Below, piece by piece: positions 1-8,008 of a stretch of DNA of 64,000 nucleotides. The stretch comes from Candidatus Hydrogenedentota bacterium (GTDB lineage: Bacteria > Hydrogenedentota > Hydrogenedentia > Hydrogenedentales > JAGMZX01). How positions within the stretch are numbered: position 1 is the first letter of the stretch; each line of letters starts with the position of its first letter. The notes under the pieces are model-generated. The model made no database searches and was not told the DNA's origin. It saw nothing but the letters and a program-made list of their open reading frames with translations. The position numbers and the translations under genes were made by a program. The DNA lies in contig JAKQEQ010000193.1 of NCBI GenBank assembly GCA_029556545.1, forward strand, positions 1 to 64,000, given 5' to 3'.

Positions 1-1
1 C

Positions 2-370
2 TCGGTGTATGCGGAGCAGCCGGGCGTATTTCAGGAGATGGAACGGGCGATCCACGACTTGGTCGCGCGGCAGGGGCTGCCCGAGCCGGTCATCAACGCG
101 ACGAGCTACTACCTGAATATCTCGATGTCGGGCGTGAACAAGGGCACCACGCTCAAGGCGTTGATGGCGGAAGCGGGCGTGTCGCGCGCGCGGGCGGCGG
201 GTATCGGCGACACGATGGGCGACCTGCCGCTGCGCGAGGCGGTGGGCTTCTTCGCGTGCCCGGCGAACGCGCAAGAAGCGCTGAAAGCGGTGGCGGATTA
301 CGTGTCGCCCAAGCCCGACGTGGCGGGCTTGCTGGACATTCTGAGCCTGCCGCAATTGCGCCGAACGTAA
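2..370 (+). CDS. HAD-superfamily hydrolase, C-terminal part (5' end outside window)
   Basis: Only the last ~122 residues are present; the reading frame is open to the left edge, so the GTG near base 5 is not taken as a start. The fragment carries the late HAD motifs: a motif III lysine context (GVNKGTTLKAL) and the motif IV acidic stretch GIGDTMGDLPLREAVG, followed by the usual ANAQEAL tail. The wording fits HAD type IIB (Cof / sucrose-phosphatase-like) phosphatases, which hydrolyse small phosphorylated metabolites in the cytoplasm. The catalytic DxDxT motif would lie upstream and cannot be checked, and the substrate cannot be told. The ECF sigma gene follows 83 bp downstream on the same strand. 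Confidence 0.8.
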   Translation, partial: SVYAEQPGVFQEMERAIHDLVARQGLPEPVINATSYYLNISMSGVNKGTTLKALMAEAGVSRARAAGIGDTMGDLPLREAVGFFACPANAQEALKAVADYVSPKPDVAGLLDILSLPQLRRT

Positions 371-453
371 GCGACGTGCGGGGAAAGGGACTTCTTGGCC
401 GTTCCCATCCCTTGCCTGTGGCGTGTAGAATAGGGACGAACCTTTTCTTGTGA

Positions 454-1098
454 GTGGTGTCCAAGATCATGAATGAATTCGGGCAATCCGCGGAGGCGCT
501 GAACGACGCGATCGAGCCGCCGGACGCGGCCCTTGTGATGGCGTGCCGGGAAGGCGACGACGCGGCGTTCGAGGCGCTGATGCGGCGCTATAAGGACCGC
601 GTCTACAACGTGCTCTACCGCTTCCTCGGCCATCGCGAGGACGCGCTGGACGTGGCGCAGGAGGTGTTCCTGCGGGCCTATCGCGGCCTGCCCGATTTCC
701 GCGGCGACGCGCGGGTGTACACGTGGTTGTACCGGATCGCGGTCAACCTGGCGCGCAACCGTGTCCGTGACCTGGGCCGCAAGGGCCGGGACCGGGCCAC
801 CTCGCTCGAAGGGCTTGATGAGGCCGCGCCGGGCGTTGCGCGCCTTGCGACGGCGGACCGCGAGACGCCCCGGGATCGGGCGCAGCGCGGCGAGTTGGAG
901 GCGGCGCTCGAGGCGTGTCTTGACGACCTGCCGGAAACGTATCGGCTGGCGTTCGTGCTGCGCATATACGATGCGCTGAGCTACGAGGCGATGGCTGACG
1001 CCCTCGAGTGTCCGGCGGGTACGGTGAAATCGCGGCTGAACCAGGCGCGGCGCCTGTTGCGCGCGTGCCTCGACAAACACGGCGTATTGGAGCCATGA
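454..1098 (+). CDS. ECF-type RNA polymerase sigma factor (sigma-70 family)
   Basis: 214 residues, the normal size for a group 4 (extracytoplasmic function) sigma factor, which directs RNA polymerase to a small stress or envelope regulon. Region 2 spans about residues 35-105 (MRRYKDRVYNVLYRFLG, DALDVAQEVFLRAYRG, TWLYRIAVNLARN). Region 4 spans about 150-208 and contains the helix-turn-helix ALSYEAMADALECPAGTVKSR. The frame opens at GTG 454; ATG at 469 is an alternative start that loses only five residues. Its TGA overlaps the ATG of the next gene (ATGA at 1095-1098), so sigma and anti-sigma are translationally coupled. The target regulon is unknown. Confidence 0.92.
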   Translation: MVSKIMNEFGQSAEALNDAIEPPDAALVMACREGDDAAFEALMRRYKDRVYNVLYRFLGHREDALDVAQEVFLRAYRGLPDFRGDARVYTWLYRIAVNLARNRVRDLGRKGRDRATSLEGLDEAAPGVARLATADRETPRDRAQRGELEAALEACLDDLPETYRLAFVLRIYDALSYEAMADALECPAGTVKSRLNQARRLLRACLDKHGVLEP

Positions 1099-2252
1099 GC
1101 GACGAACGGGAAGAAATACGTGAACTGTTTTCCGCCTATCTCGACGGCGAGTTGGACGCGGAAGCCCGCGCCCGTTTCGAGGAGCGCGTCACGGCGGTTC
1201 CCGAATTGCGCGAGGAACTCGACGCTTGGCGGCGCGTTGACGGGCTGTATCGCGGCCTCGCCCCGGTCCGCGCGCCCGAGGAACTCGAAGCGCGGGTCCT
1301 CGATGAACTTCGCGGGCGACGCATCCGCTTCCGGCGTCCGCGGGTCGCGCCCGTGCGGATGTGGCCCATGCTGGCTGCCGCCGCGTGCTTTCTCGTGGTG
1401 GCGGGCTTGATGTTCTTCCAATTCTCTCCCGCGCCGTCGCGGACGCATCTCGCCAGCGACAAGGCCGCGCCCGCGGCCAAGGCTGAAAAGGACGGCCTCG
1501 CGGCATCGGAGGGCGCCTCGCGGGCCGCGCCCGGTCCGGAGGCCGCCTATATCGTTACCCTAGACATGCCGGTGCGTGAGGACTCGCCGACAGCGGAATC
1601 TCCTGTCCCGCCAGCGGTCAAGGAGGCAGATGCGCTTCCTGCGCCCGACGCGGACAGTGTAAGGCAAAGGGCAGGCGGGCATACCCTTGAGGGCGCGGTC
1701 ATCGGCGCTGTTCCGGAGCGGCGCCGGGACCTCGATGTGATCGGCTATGCCACGCCGCCCGAACCGTCGTCCACAGCCGCTGAACCAGCGGCCCCGATCC
1801 CGGCGCCCAAACCGCCACCCGCAGCCGCCGAATCTGTGGTCCCGGCTCCGCCGCCGCCACCACCGGCCCCGCAGGCTGCGGTGCCGCTGCGGATTCGTGC
1901 AGGCGCGCTGGACCGCGCCGAAGCGTCGGCGCCCGCCGCGAAAATGGCGGAAGCGCTTGGCGCGCGGGGACAAGAGGCGGTCGTGGACGCGGAAGCGCCA
2001 TCATTGACCGCGGTTGCGCCGGAAACCGCGCGCCAGGTCGCCGCGGGCCGTGTCTTCGGACTCTTCGACGACACGTGGCGGCAGCGGGAGTACGCGGGCG
2101 AGCCCTTTATGCAAGCGCGCCGGGATACGACCTACTACGACGCACTGAAGAGAGAACACGCGGAAGTGGAAGAGATCGCCGCGCTCGGGCCACGCGTCCT
2201 CTTCAAAGTCGGCGAGCGTTGGTACCTGCTGCTTCCCGCCCGCGCGCAATAA
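1095..2252 (+). CDS. Membrane-anchored anti-sigma factor
   Basis: 385 residues. The N-terminal ~75 residues (ELFSAYLDGELDAEARARF) match the anti-sigma helical fold that caps ECF sigma factors, but the zinc-binding H-x3-C-x2-C motif is absent: the expected position reads ERVTAVPELREEL. A transmembrane helix lies at about residues 89-110 (MLAAAACFLVVAGLMFFQF). Beyond it is a ~270-residue extracytoplasmic region, mostly Ala/Pro-rich and low complexity, ending in a short ordered segment (RVLFKVGERWYLLLP). It overlaps the sigma gene by 4 bp, so it almost certainly controls that sigma factor, presumably by regulated proteolysis or conformational release. The signal it senses cannot be read from the sequence. 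Confidence 0.85.
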   Translation: MSDEREEIRELFSAYLDGELDAEARARFEERVTAVPELREELDAWRRVDGLYRGLAPVRAPEELEARVLDELRGRRIRFRRPRVAPVRMWPMLAAAACFLVVAGLMFFQFSPAPSRTHLASDKAAPAAKAEKDGLAASEGASRAAPGPEAAYIVTLDMPVREDSPTAESPVPPAVKEADALPAPDADSVRQRAGGHTLEGAVIGAVPERRRDLDVIGYATPPEPSSTAAEPAAPIPAPKPPPAAAESVVPAPPPPPPAPQAAVPLRIRAGALDRAEASAPAAKMAEALGARGQEAVVDAEAPSLTAVAPETARQVAAGRVFGLFDDTWRQREYAGEPFMQARRDTTYYDALKREHAEVEEIAALGPRVLFKVGERWYLLLPARAQ

Positions 2253-2273
2253 CGCAATGGGGATACTCCGCGC

Positions 2274-2344
2274 CTCGTACTCGTGCTCGTGCTCGTGCTC
2301 GTACTCGTACTCGTGCTCGTGCTCGTACTCGTACTCGTACTCGC
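2274..2344. repeat. Tandem hexamer microsatellite (CTCGTR)n
   Basis: About 11.5 uninterrupted copies of CTCGTA/CTCGTG fill the gap between two convergent genes, the anti-sigma factor and the PhoD-like phosphatase. Both unit variants are mixed in short runs. A 6-bp unit keeps any reading frame, and one frame gives alternating Ser/Tyr or Ser/Cys, but no ribosome site or gene is supported across it. Confidence 0.95.
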
Positions 2345-2361
2345 CGCTCTTCCCGTCGGCG

Positions 2362-3771
2362 TCACTCCGCGCGCAGCACGTCCTCGTGCAGCACGTCGCC
2401 ATCCACGCCGCAGTGTCGCAGGCGCATCACCGGCCTGCCGCCCTCCCGATCCACAGTCACCGCCAGATAGCCGCCGATGACGTTGAGGTAGCGATGCTCG
2501 GGACGCACGTCTTCCTGCTTCCAGCCGCCCGCGTGTTCATCGCTGGCCGGGCCGCACGAATACTCGCGCAGTCCGGTCTCGCCGTCTACGGAGACGTATT
2601 GCCAGTGGCGGTCGCCGCAGACGACAATCATGCGCTCCTGATCGGCGATGAACCGGCGCAATTCCCGGCCCTCGTGGGCGAACGTCGCGTTGGCGTGGTT
2701 GTCCGCCTTGCGCGGGCGGTCCGGACCGACCAGCGGCGTCGGGCTGATCAACACGCGAAACGCGGCGTCGGACGCGCTTACCGTGCGCTTGAACCACGCC
2801 TTCTGTTCCGCGCCCCAGATGGTTTTCTCGGGACCGTCGGGGAGGGCGTTCGCGCTGCGATAGTCGCGCCCTTCGACCAGCCAGATTTGCAGGTCCTTGC
2901 CCCAGCGGAACGTGCGATAAGTCTTTTCACTCATCGGGACCTGTTCGAGAAAGACGGCCTGGCCCTGCGCGAACGTGAACGCGCCCATACGCTTGGTCTC
3001 CATGCCGGGCCAGCAGTCATTGCACCACGTATCGTGGTCGTCCTTCTCGAAGTAGCTCGCCACCTGGCGATGGAAGTTCACGTTTGTGGGCAGGCTGTAC
3101 GTGCGCGCCCAATGCCACCGCGCGAGTTCAAGGCTCTTCGCCAGTTCGTCGTAGTAGAGAATGTCGCCCGTGTGGACGAAGAAGTTCGGGTCGAGCGCCA
3201 GCATCGCGTCATATATGCGGAACCCGCCGCCCGGCGCGTCCTGGTGCGGGTAGCGCTGGCCGGTGGTTACGGTAAACACGACCCGCGCCGGGACCTCGGG
3301 CCCGGGCGCCGTGCGGAAGCCGCCCTCGATGGTCTGGCCCGGCGCGCCCTCGGGGCCGCGCGTCTCGACGCGCAACACATAGCGCGTATCCGGCGTCAGT
3401 CCCTCGAGCAGCACCCGACACGTGAAGTCCCGCTCGGGGTCCACGCCCTGCCACGCCGTCTCCCGCCACGCCTCCGTCCCGGCGGGCGCGTAGCGCACGC
3501 GCACCTCGCCTGGCGCGCCGGGGCAGGCGCCTTCGAGCGCGTCAACGCTCGCGCCCTCCGGATACGTGACCTCGGGAACGTCGTTGCGCGATCGGATGAT
3601 CGGCATGGGCCCGCCGAACGGGACGCGTTCCGCGTCGCGGGTGAGCCGCGCCCAGACCATCGCGGCGTCCGGAGTGACCTCGCCTATCTTGATCCCCGTC
3701 GCCAGGTACGGACCGTCCGCCGCCGCCGCGCCCGCCGCCACAAGCGCCAAGAACAGCATTGCGTGCTTCAT
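2362..3771 (-). CDS. Secreted PhoD-like alkaline phosphatase / phosphodiesterase
   Basis: 469 residues with a cleavable signal peptide (MKHAMLFLALVAAGAAAADG), so exported. An N-terminal fibronectin-like domain (about residues 20-155, VTPDAAMVWARLT ... TPDTRYVLRVET) precedes the metallophosphatase domain. Metal-binding signatures typical of PhoD-like enzymes are HTGDILYYDE (about 200-209), KDDHDTW (about 243-249) and CGDRHWQYVS near residue 395. The family hydrolyses phosphomonoesters or phosphodiesters using Ca/Fe or similar metals, often under phosphate limitation; no Pho box was recognised. ATG 3771 is preceded by GGGAGG. A near-consensus promoter lies directly upstream. Confidence 0.88.
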   Translation of the reverse strand: MKHAMLFLALVAAGAAAADGPYLATGIKIGEVTPDAAMVWARLTRDAERVPFGGPMPIIRSRNDVPEVTYPEGASVDALEGACPGAPGEVRVRYAPAGTEAWRETAWQGVDPERDFTCRVLLEGLTPDTRYVLRVETRGPEGAPGQTIEGGFRTAPGPEVPARVVFTVTTGQRYPHQDAPGGGFRIYDAMLALDPNFFVHTGDILYYDELAKSLELARWHWARTYSLPTNVNFHRQVASYFEKDDHDTWCNDCWPGMETKRMGAFTFAQGQAVFLEQVPMSEKTYRTFRWGKDLQIWLVEGRDYRSANALPDGPEKTIWGAEQKAWFKRTVSASDAAFRVLISPTPLVGPDRPRKADNHANATFAHEGRELRRFIADQERMIVVCGDRHWQYVSVDGETGLREYSCGPASDEHAGGWKQEDVRPEHRYLNVIGGYLAVTVDREGGRPVMRLRHCGVDGDVLHEDVLRAE

Positions 3772-3797
3772 TGCAGCGACCTCCCGGTTGAAGGCCC

Positions 3798-3826
3798 ATT
3801 ATGCGTGCCGAGGTACTATAGGGCAA
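3798..3826 (-). promoter_or_regulatory. Sigma-70-like promoter for the PhoD-like gene
   Basis: Read on the minus strand: TTGCCC (3826-3821), a 17-bp spacer, then CATAAT (3803-3798), about 27 bp before the ATG at 3771. Spacing is ideal and 4/6 and 5/6 positions match consensus. Confidence 0.5.
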
Positions 3827-4095
3827 GCCGCATCCGGGGTGACGTCCGCCAAACAACTACACGCGACCTCGCGGCGACCTCGCGTTACCCTACGGGGCTT
3901 GGCGCCATGCCTGGTTTTCACATTGTAAGTAGGTCGCATGTGACGAATTGACCATCATGTGGTGGAAATTCGACCATTTGCTGGTCGAAAAGCAGCCGTG
4001 ATCCGGCCGGCATTACGCGCTATACCTCACTGTAAACGGGGATTCTTTCGGCGCGTACACGAACTCATGAGGCAGTGGGTAGCGAGTATCACGAC
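3827..4095. other. Non-coding gap with a perfect inverted repeat
   Basis: No convincing gene. The one clear structure is a perfect 8-bp inverted repeat, TTCGACCA / TGGTCGAA with a 5-base spacer, at 3969-3989. It is not followed by a T-run, so it looks more like an operator than a terminator. The PhoD-like gene runs away to the left and the orphan HTH gene ends at 4096. Confidence 0.6.
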
Positions 4096-4440
4096 TCAGC
4101 CATTGCGCGTCTTCAACGCGGCCTCGACGGTTTTCGCATCATAGGCGATGACGCGCAAGAAGGCGCGGGCGGCCTGATCCGGGGTGCTGCGGCGCTGTTC
4201 CCAGTCGCGGACCACCGCCAGGGTCAGATGGAAACGCCTCGCGAATTCGCGCTGCGTCAGTTTGAGGCGTTTTCGGATTGCCCGAACGTCGGGAACCCGC
4301 TTCATGGCCGCCAATTCGCGTGCGGTCGTCGGCGGCGCATCCACATCCGCGCGGGCCGCCCGCTCCGCTTCGGCGTCAGTCATGCCGCGCACGCGGTCCC
4401 AGTCGGTCTCTCCCCGGCGCGGATTGTTCCTGTTAAGCAT
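4096..4440 (-). CDS. Small XRE/Cro-type HTH protein (orphan antitoxin-like regulator)
   Basis: 114 residues. A helix-turn-helix is plain at about residues 52-90 (VRAIRKRLKLTQREFARRF, then VVRDWEQRRSTPDQ). Before it comes an acidic region, DAEAERAARADVDAPPTTA. The layout resembles antitoxins of BrnT/HigB-type modules, which bind both the toxin and their own promoter. ATG at 4440 was chosen because the N-terminus then matches the compact family form; the open frame further upstream is a shadow of the GH127 gene. Only 71 bp separate it from that gene, too little for a toxin, so it appears to have lost its partner. Confidence 0.75.
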   Translation of the reverse strand: MLNRNNPRRGETDWDRVRGMTDAEAERAARADVDAPPTTARELAAMKRVPDVRAIRKRLKLTQREFARRFHLTLAVVRDWEQRRSTPDQAARAFLRVIAYDAKTVEAALKTRNG

Positions 4441-4511
4441 AGGCCCACAACTTCTACGAAAATCCCTTACCACTGTCAAGTCACCTGCGTAGTTTTCAAT
4501 CAAGGAACGCG

Positions 4512-6914
4512 TCACTCGACCCGCCATTCGAGTACGCCGCCGGAGAAGCCGTCTTGCAGTTGGGCCTCGATGCGGATCGCGTCGGTGGCGACGGGGCCGA
4601 ATTCGGCGCGGTTGTACCGGTTCTTGCGCACGCCGTACTTCGGGTCGCCGGGCACGGGCTTCCAGGCGTCGCCGTCGCGGTACAGCAGCTTCCACGACGC
4701 CGGGACGCGGCATTGGCCAGCGCCGGTGTCGTCGAACCAATAGACCTCGACGGCGGAAACGGCGCGCGGCGCATCGAAATCGTACTGGACCCACTCCGTC
4801 GTGCCGCGATGGTCCCACCAGGTGTGGCGCGGGACTTCCTGGTGGCCTGAGCGCTTCGGCTCGATCTGATCATTCAGAGCGAGAACCGTGTCGGACGCAT
4901 TGGTGTGCGAGGCGGACGGGCGGCTTTTGCCGGCAATCGTGGGCGGCGGCGCGGGGGCGACGTTCTCGGTCGAGCGCGGGAACCAGACAGCCATCTCGCC
5001 CACGCCCCGGTGCGCCCAGGCGTAATATGGGATCGCCGTGAACGCTTGGCGCTGCTGCTCGATGCCGCCGTCCTCCGCGCGATGGACCGCGAGGACGTCG
5101 CCGGTGACGGTCATCACACCGTTAAGGAGGTCGCCGCGATAGTGGGCTTCGAGCGGCGCGTCGTCGGGGATCGCGAAGTTCAGGATGCGCCCGCCGTGGT
5201 CGATGCCTTCGGCGCAGAAGACGACCGGGCCGCGCTCGATGGCGACGCGGCCCTGGTTCGCTTCGACGGCGTCGTGACAAAGCACGCGGCGCACCGGCAT
5301 CGGCAGGGCCAGTTCGACGACGTCGCCGGCCCGCCAGAGGCGCGCGAGTTGGGCGAAGCCGTTGCTTATCTCGATGGGTGCAGTCTCGTCGTTCACGCGC
5401 AGCGTCACCTCGCCGGGCGACGCATCGAGATAGGTATAGAGGTCGCTCGGCACGGGCCGGCCCAAGGCCCAACCAGGCACACGCAGGCAGAGCGTGAATT
5501 CCGCGGGCTGATCGGGCGTGACTTCGATGCGGACCGCGCCGTCCCACGGGTATTGCGTCGTCTGGCGCAATTCGACCCGCGCGCCGCCCGCCTTCATGCT
5601 CGCCGTCCCGGCGATGTACAACGCGACGTAGACGCGGTCCTCCCGTGTGGCGTAGGCGAAGCCGGGGATCGACGGGACGAACCGGACCACGTTCGCGGGG
5701 CAGCACGAGCAGTCGAACCAGGGGCTGCGCGCGTGCGAGACCGCCTCCAGCGGGTTCACGTAGAAGAAGGTGTCCCCATCCATCGAGACGCCCGAGAGAA
5801 ACCCGTTGTAGAGGATGCGTTCGAGGACGTCGAGGTATTTCGCGTCGCCGTGGAGGAGGAACATGCGATGGTTCCAGAGCGCGTTCGCGATGGCCGCGCA
5901 GGTCTCGCTGTAGGCGCTGCGGTTCGGGAGTTCATAGGCGTCGCCGAAGGCTTCGCCCTCGTGCCGCGCGCCGATGCCGCCCGTGACGTAGAGCTTCTTC
6001 CCGACCACGTTATCCCAGAGGCGGCCTATCGCGTCGATGTACGCCCGCTCGCCCGTGAGCGCGGCCACGTCCGCCATGCCCGAGTAGAGATAGCCCGCGC
6101 GCACGGCGTGGCCGACGGCCTCGTCTTGTTCAAGGACGGGCAGGTGGTCCTGGAAATAGGGCCCGTACAACTCGTGGCCCTTGTCGTCGCCCCGCGCGTC
6201 GAGGAAGAACTTCGCCAGCCGTAGATAGCGTTCATCGCCCGTGACGCGATAGAGCTTCGCCAAGCCGATCTCGATCTCCTGGTGGCCCGGCGGCTCCTGG
6301 CGCTTGCCCGGGCCGAAGGTGCGCTCGATGAGCTCCGCGTTCTTGATGGCCACGTCGAGGAAGGCGCGCTTGCCCGTCACCTGGTAATGCGCCACCGCCG
6401 CCTCGTACATGTGGCCCACGTTATACAACTCGTGGTTGAACTTGATGTTGCCCCAGCGCTCCTTCGCCGCGCCGCCCGGGTTCTCCGGGTCGATGGTCCG
6501 CGCCGTGTAGAGGTAGCCGTCGTCCTCCTGCGCCGCCGCGAACAACACAATGAGCCGGTCGAGGTAGGCATCGAGCGCCGGGTCCGGTTCGAGGGCCAGC
6601 GCATAGCACGCTCCCTCGACGATCTTGAACACGTCCGAGTCGTTGAAGTAGATGCCCTCGAATTTCCCCTCCATCAGCCCGCCCGCCTTCGCGAAATTGT
6701 CGATCCGCCCCGTTTCCTCGCACTTCTTGAAGCAGTACGGGACCGTGACCCCGCGGTTCGTCGTCATGCGCGGCGCCCAGAACCCGCCCTCGACGCGCAC
6801 CTGCGTAAACGGGACCGGCGCCACCGGGTAATCCTTCGTCATCTCGGCCCCGGCGCCCGCGCACACGCCCAGCAGCCCCAGGACCAACACCGCGATACCT
6901 GCATCCGTTAACAT
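4512..6914 (-). CDS. Secreted GH127-family glycosidase (beta-L-arabinofuranosidase-like, DUF1680)
   Basis: 800 residues from ATG 6914, which has GAGGAG upstream; an earlier in-frame start would add 28 residues before the hydrophobic signal segment (VLVLGLLGVCAGAGA). The (alpha/alpha)6 core covers roughly residues 35-430. The cysteine-zinc catalytic centre of GH127 is intact: SETC gives Glu337/Cys339 and DCSCCPANVV gives Cys404/Cys405, matching the ligands and cysteine nucleophile described for Bifidobacterium HypBA1. Two beta domains follow. A C-terminal discoidin-like segment (about 690-800, VQYDFDAPRAVSAVEVYWF) may bind carbohydrate. Expected role: removal of terminal beta-L-arabinofuranose from glycans or glycoproteins outside the cytoplasm. 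The exact substrate is inferred. Confidence 0.88.
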   Translation of the reverse strand: MLTDAGIAVLVLGLLGVCAGAGAEMTKDYPVAPVPFTQVRVEGGFWAPRMTTNRGVTVPYCFKKCEETGRIDNFAKAGGLMEGKFEGIYFNDSDVFKIVEGACYALALEPDPALDAYLDRLIVLFAAAQEDDGYLYTARTIDPENPGGAAKERWGNIKFNHELYNVGHMYEAAVAHYQVTGKRAFLDVAIKNAELIERTFGPGKRQEPPGHQEIEIGLAKLYRVTGDERYLRLAKFFLDARGDDKGHELYGPYFQDHLPVLEQDEAVGHAVRAGYLYSGMADVAALTGERAYIDAIGRLWDNVVGKKLYVTGGIGARHEGEAFGDAYELPNRSAYSETCAAIANALWNHRMFLLHGDAKYLDVLERILYNGFLSGVSMDGDTFFYVNPLEAVSHARSPWFDCSCCPANVVRFVPSIPGFAYATREDRVYVALYIAGTASMKAGGARVELRQTTQYPWDGAVRIEVTPDQPAEFTLCLRVPGWALGRPVPSDLYTYLDASPGEVTLRVNDETAPIEISNGFAQLARLWRAGDVVELALPMPVRRVLCHDAVEANQGRVAIERGPVVFCAEGIDHGGRILNFAIPDDAPLEAHYRGDLLNGVMTVTGDVLAVHRAEDGGIEQQRQAFTAIPYYAWAHRGVGEMAVWFPRSTENVAPAPPPTIAGKSRPSASHTNASDTVLALNDQIEPKRSGHQEVPRHTWWDHRGTTEWVQYDFDAPRAVSAVEVYWFDDTGAGQCRVPASWKLLYRDGDAWKPVPGDPKYGVRKNRYNRAEFGPVATDAIRIEAQLQDGFSGGVLEWRVE

Positions 6915-7053
6915 GACGTAGCGCTCCTCGTGTCTTGAACTTACCCATATGCGCGTGAGACGCACGCGCCCTGTTCTCGACCTCAATTCGGCGGACATAG
7001 CGCTTATGCTTGTTGTACCGTCAGTAAACCTCGGGGGGATTCTCAGCGCGGAA

Positions 7054-7263
7054 TTAACGTGTCGCCCCCGAAGCAGGAGCGGTTCCCCGTGAGCACTTGC
7101 TCAGTGCGCGCCATTTTCGGGCGGACGCGCTTCCCGATGTCTCAAGTTCCTGGCGTATCCGCGCCCGCTCTTCGTCGTCGGAAAGTCCTTCGAACTCGCG
7201 ACGCATCCGCGCCTGAACTTCGGATTTCATGGCGACGCAATCAAAAGTCTTCTCTTTTCCCAT
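7054..7263 (-). CDS. Antitoxin-like small protein, partner of PIN toxin
   Basis: 69 residues. It begins KEKTFDCVAMKSEVQARM, the recognisable N-terminus of small proteins encoded just downstream of VapC-like PIN toxins. Its ATG lies 2 bp after the toxin stop, so the two were one operon. The middle (EFEGLSDDEERARIRQEL) is helical and charged; the C-terminal ~20 residues look low in similarity to the family. With its toxin reading frame internally deleted, this antitoxin probably has no intact target here. Confidence 0.6.
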   Translation of the reverse strand: MGKEKTFDCVAMKSEVQARMRREFEGLSDDEERARIRQELETSGSASARKWRALSKCSRGTAPASGATR

Positions 7264-7265
7264 GC

Positions 7266-7487
7266 CTAGATTAACTCCTTCGGGCTTCGAATCTCGATCG
7301 TCGGATACCCCTCGATCAGATTGACCGCGTTAAACCCGCGGATTTTGTCCAAATGAACGATGTGCTTGAAATTCCAGCTTACGATCACATCGACCTTCGC
7401 TACGGTCGCAATCGCCACATGATGCGCATCGTCGAGGCAGCCTCCAATTACAGAAGTGTCGACGTATACCCGGAGCCGTCTCTTCAT
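7266..7487 (-). pseudogene. PIN-domain (VapC-like) toxin with internal deletion
   Basis: 73 residues in one open frame. The first ~17 residues (MKRRLRVYVDTSVIGGC) are the start of a PIN RNase with its first acidic residue (VDTS). Immediately after LDD the sequence jumps to the family C-terminus, AHHVAIATVAKVDVIVSWNF then IEIRSPKELI. Complete members are around 145-150 residues, so roughly 75 residues, including the middle catalytic acids, are missing without a frameshift. RNase activity is therefore unlikely. The paired small antitoxin gene follows by 2 bp. Confidence 0.75.
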
Positions 7488-7694
7488 GCAAGCACCACCG
7501 CCGGTCAGTATCACTTGACTGGAAGCCATGATACCACAGTTCCAATTCCGACACAGTTCCAATTCCGAATCCGCGAGGTGGTCGGCCGGGGTACAACGGC
7601 GCCTCCGACAAGCGCCCACGACGGCGCGGCGCCGCGACAATCCAAAGTCTCACGGCTCTTCAGTGGGTAAAGGCTCGTTTGGGCGGACCCGCCA

Positions 7695-7703
7695 TGCTAC
7701 AAT
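7695..7703 (+). promoter_or_regulatory. Extended -10 element upstream of the UPF0175/DUF3368 pair
   Basis: TGCTACAAT, an extended -10 (TGn + TACAAT), lies 50 bp before the antitoxin ATG at 7754. No good -35 hexamer is visible at the right distance, as expected for extended -10 promoters. Confidence 0.35.
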
Positions 7704-7753
7704 ACGTTAGTCAGCGTTGCGCAAAGGGCGGCGCGGTCAACAGGAGTATTCGG

Positions 7754-8008
7754 ATGAGCGTAAAGATAACTCTGGAGGTGCCGGACAGCGCGCTTTCACT
7801 GGTTCGCGATTGTCCGGAGCTTCTTGGGCGGGAAATGCGTTTGGCCGCGGCGGTGAAATGGTACGAGATGGGCAGACTCTCCCAGTCAAAGGCCGCTGAA
7901 CTGGCGCAACTGAGCCGTCAGGAGTTTCTCAAGGCGCTTGCGACATTTCGGGTCTCTCCCTTCCAGACCACGCCCGAGGAACTGGAGGCGGAAGTGGCGG
8001 ATGCCTGA
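7754..8008 (+). CDS. UPF0175-family antitoxin
   Basis: 84 residues. The sequence LGREMRLAAAVKWYEMGRLSQSKAAELAQLSRQEFL is the hallmark UPF0175 helix-turn-helix-like region; the N-terminus KITLEVPDSAL is the short beta strand. ATG 7754 has AGGAG 8 bp upstream. It overlaps the next gene by 8 bp (8001-8008). UPF0175 proteins are widely paired with DUF3368 PIN-like proteins and are taken to be their antitoxins and autorepressors. Both members look complete, making this one of only two intact TA pairs in the window. Confidence 0.82.
   Translation: MSVKITLEVPDSALSLVRDCPELLGREMRLAAAVKWYEMGRLSQSKAAELAQLSRQEFLKALATFRVSPFQTTPEELEAEVADA

Noticed and set aside
2257-3951. A 564-codon open frame on plus starting in the hexamer repeat
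   Set aside because: It begins with a Ser/Tyr/Cys repeat and runs antisense to the PhoD-like gene; there is no evidence of translation.
4905-6224. A 439-codon open frame on plus, antisense to the GH127 gene
   Set aside because: No ribosome site or recognised motif, and the opposite strand encodes an intact enzyme with catalytic residues.
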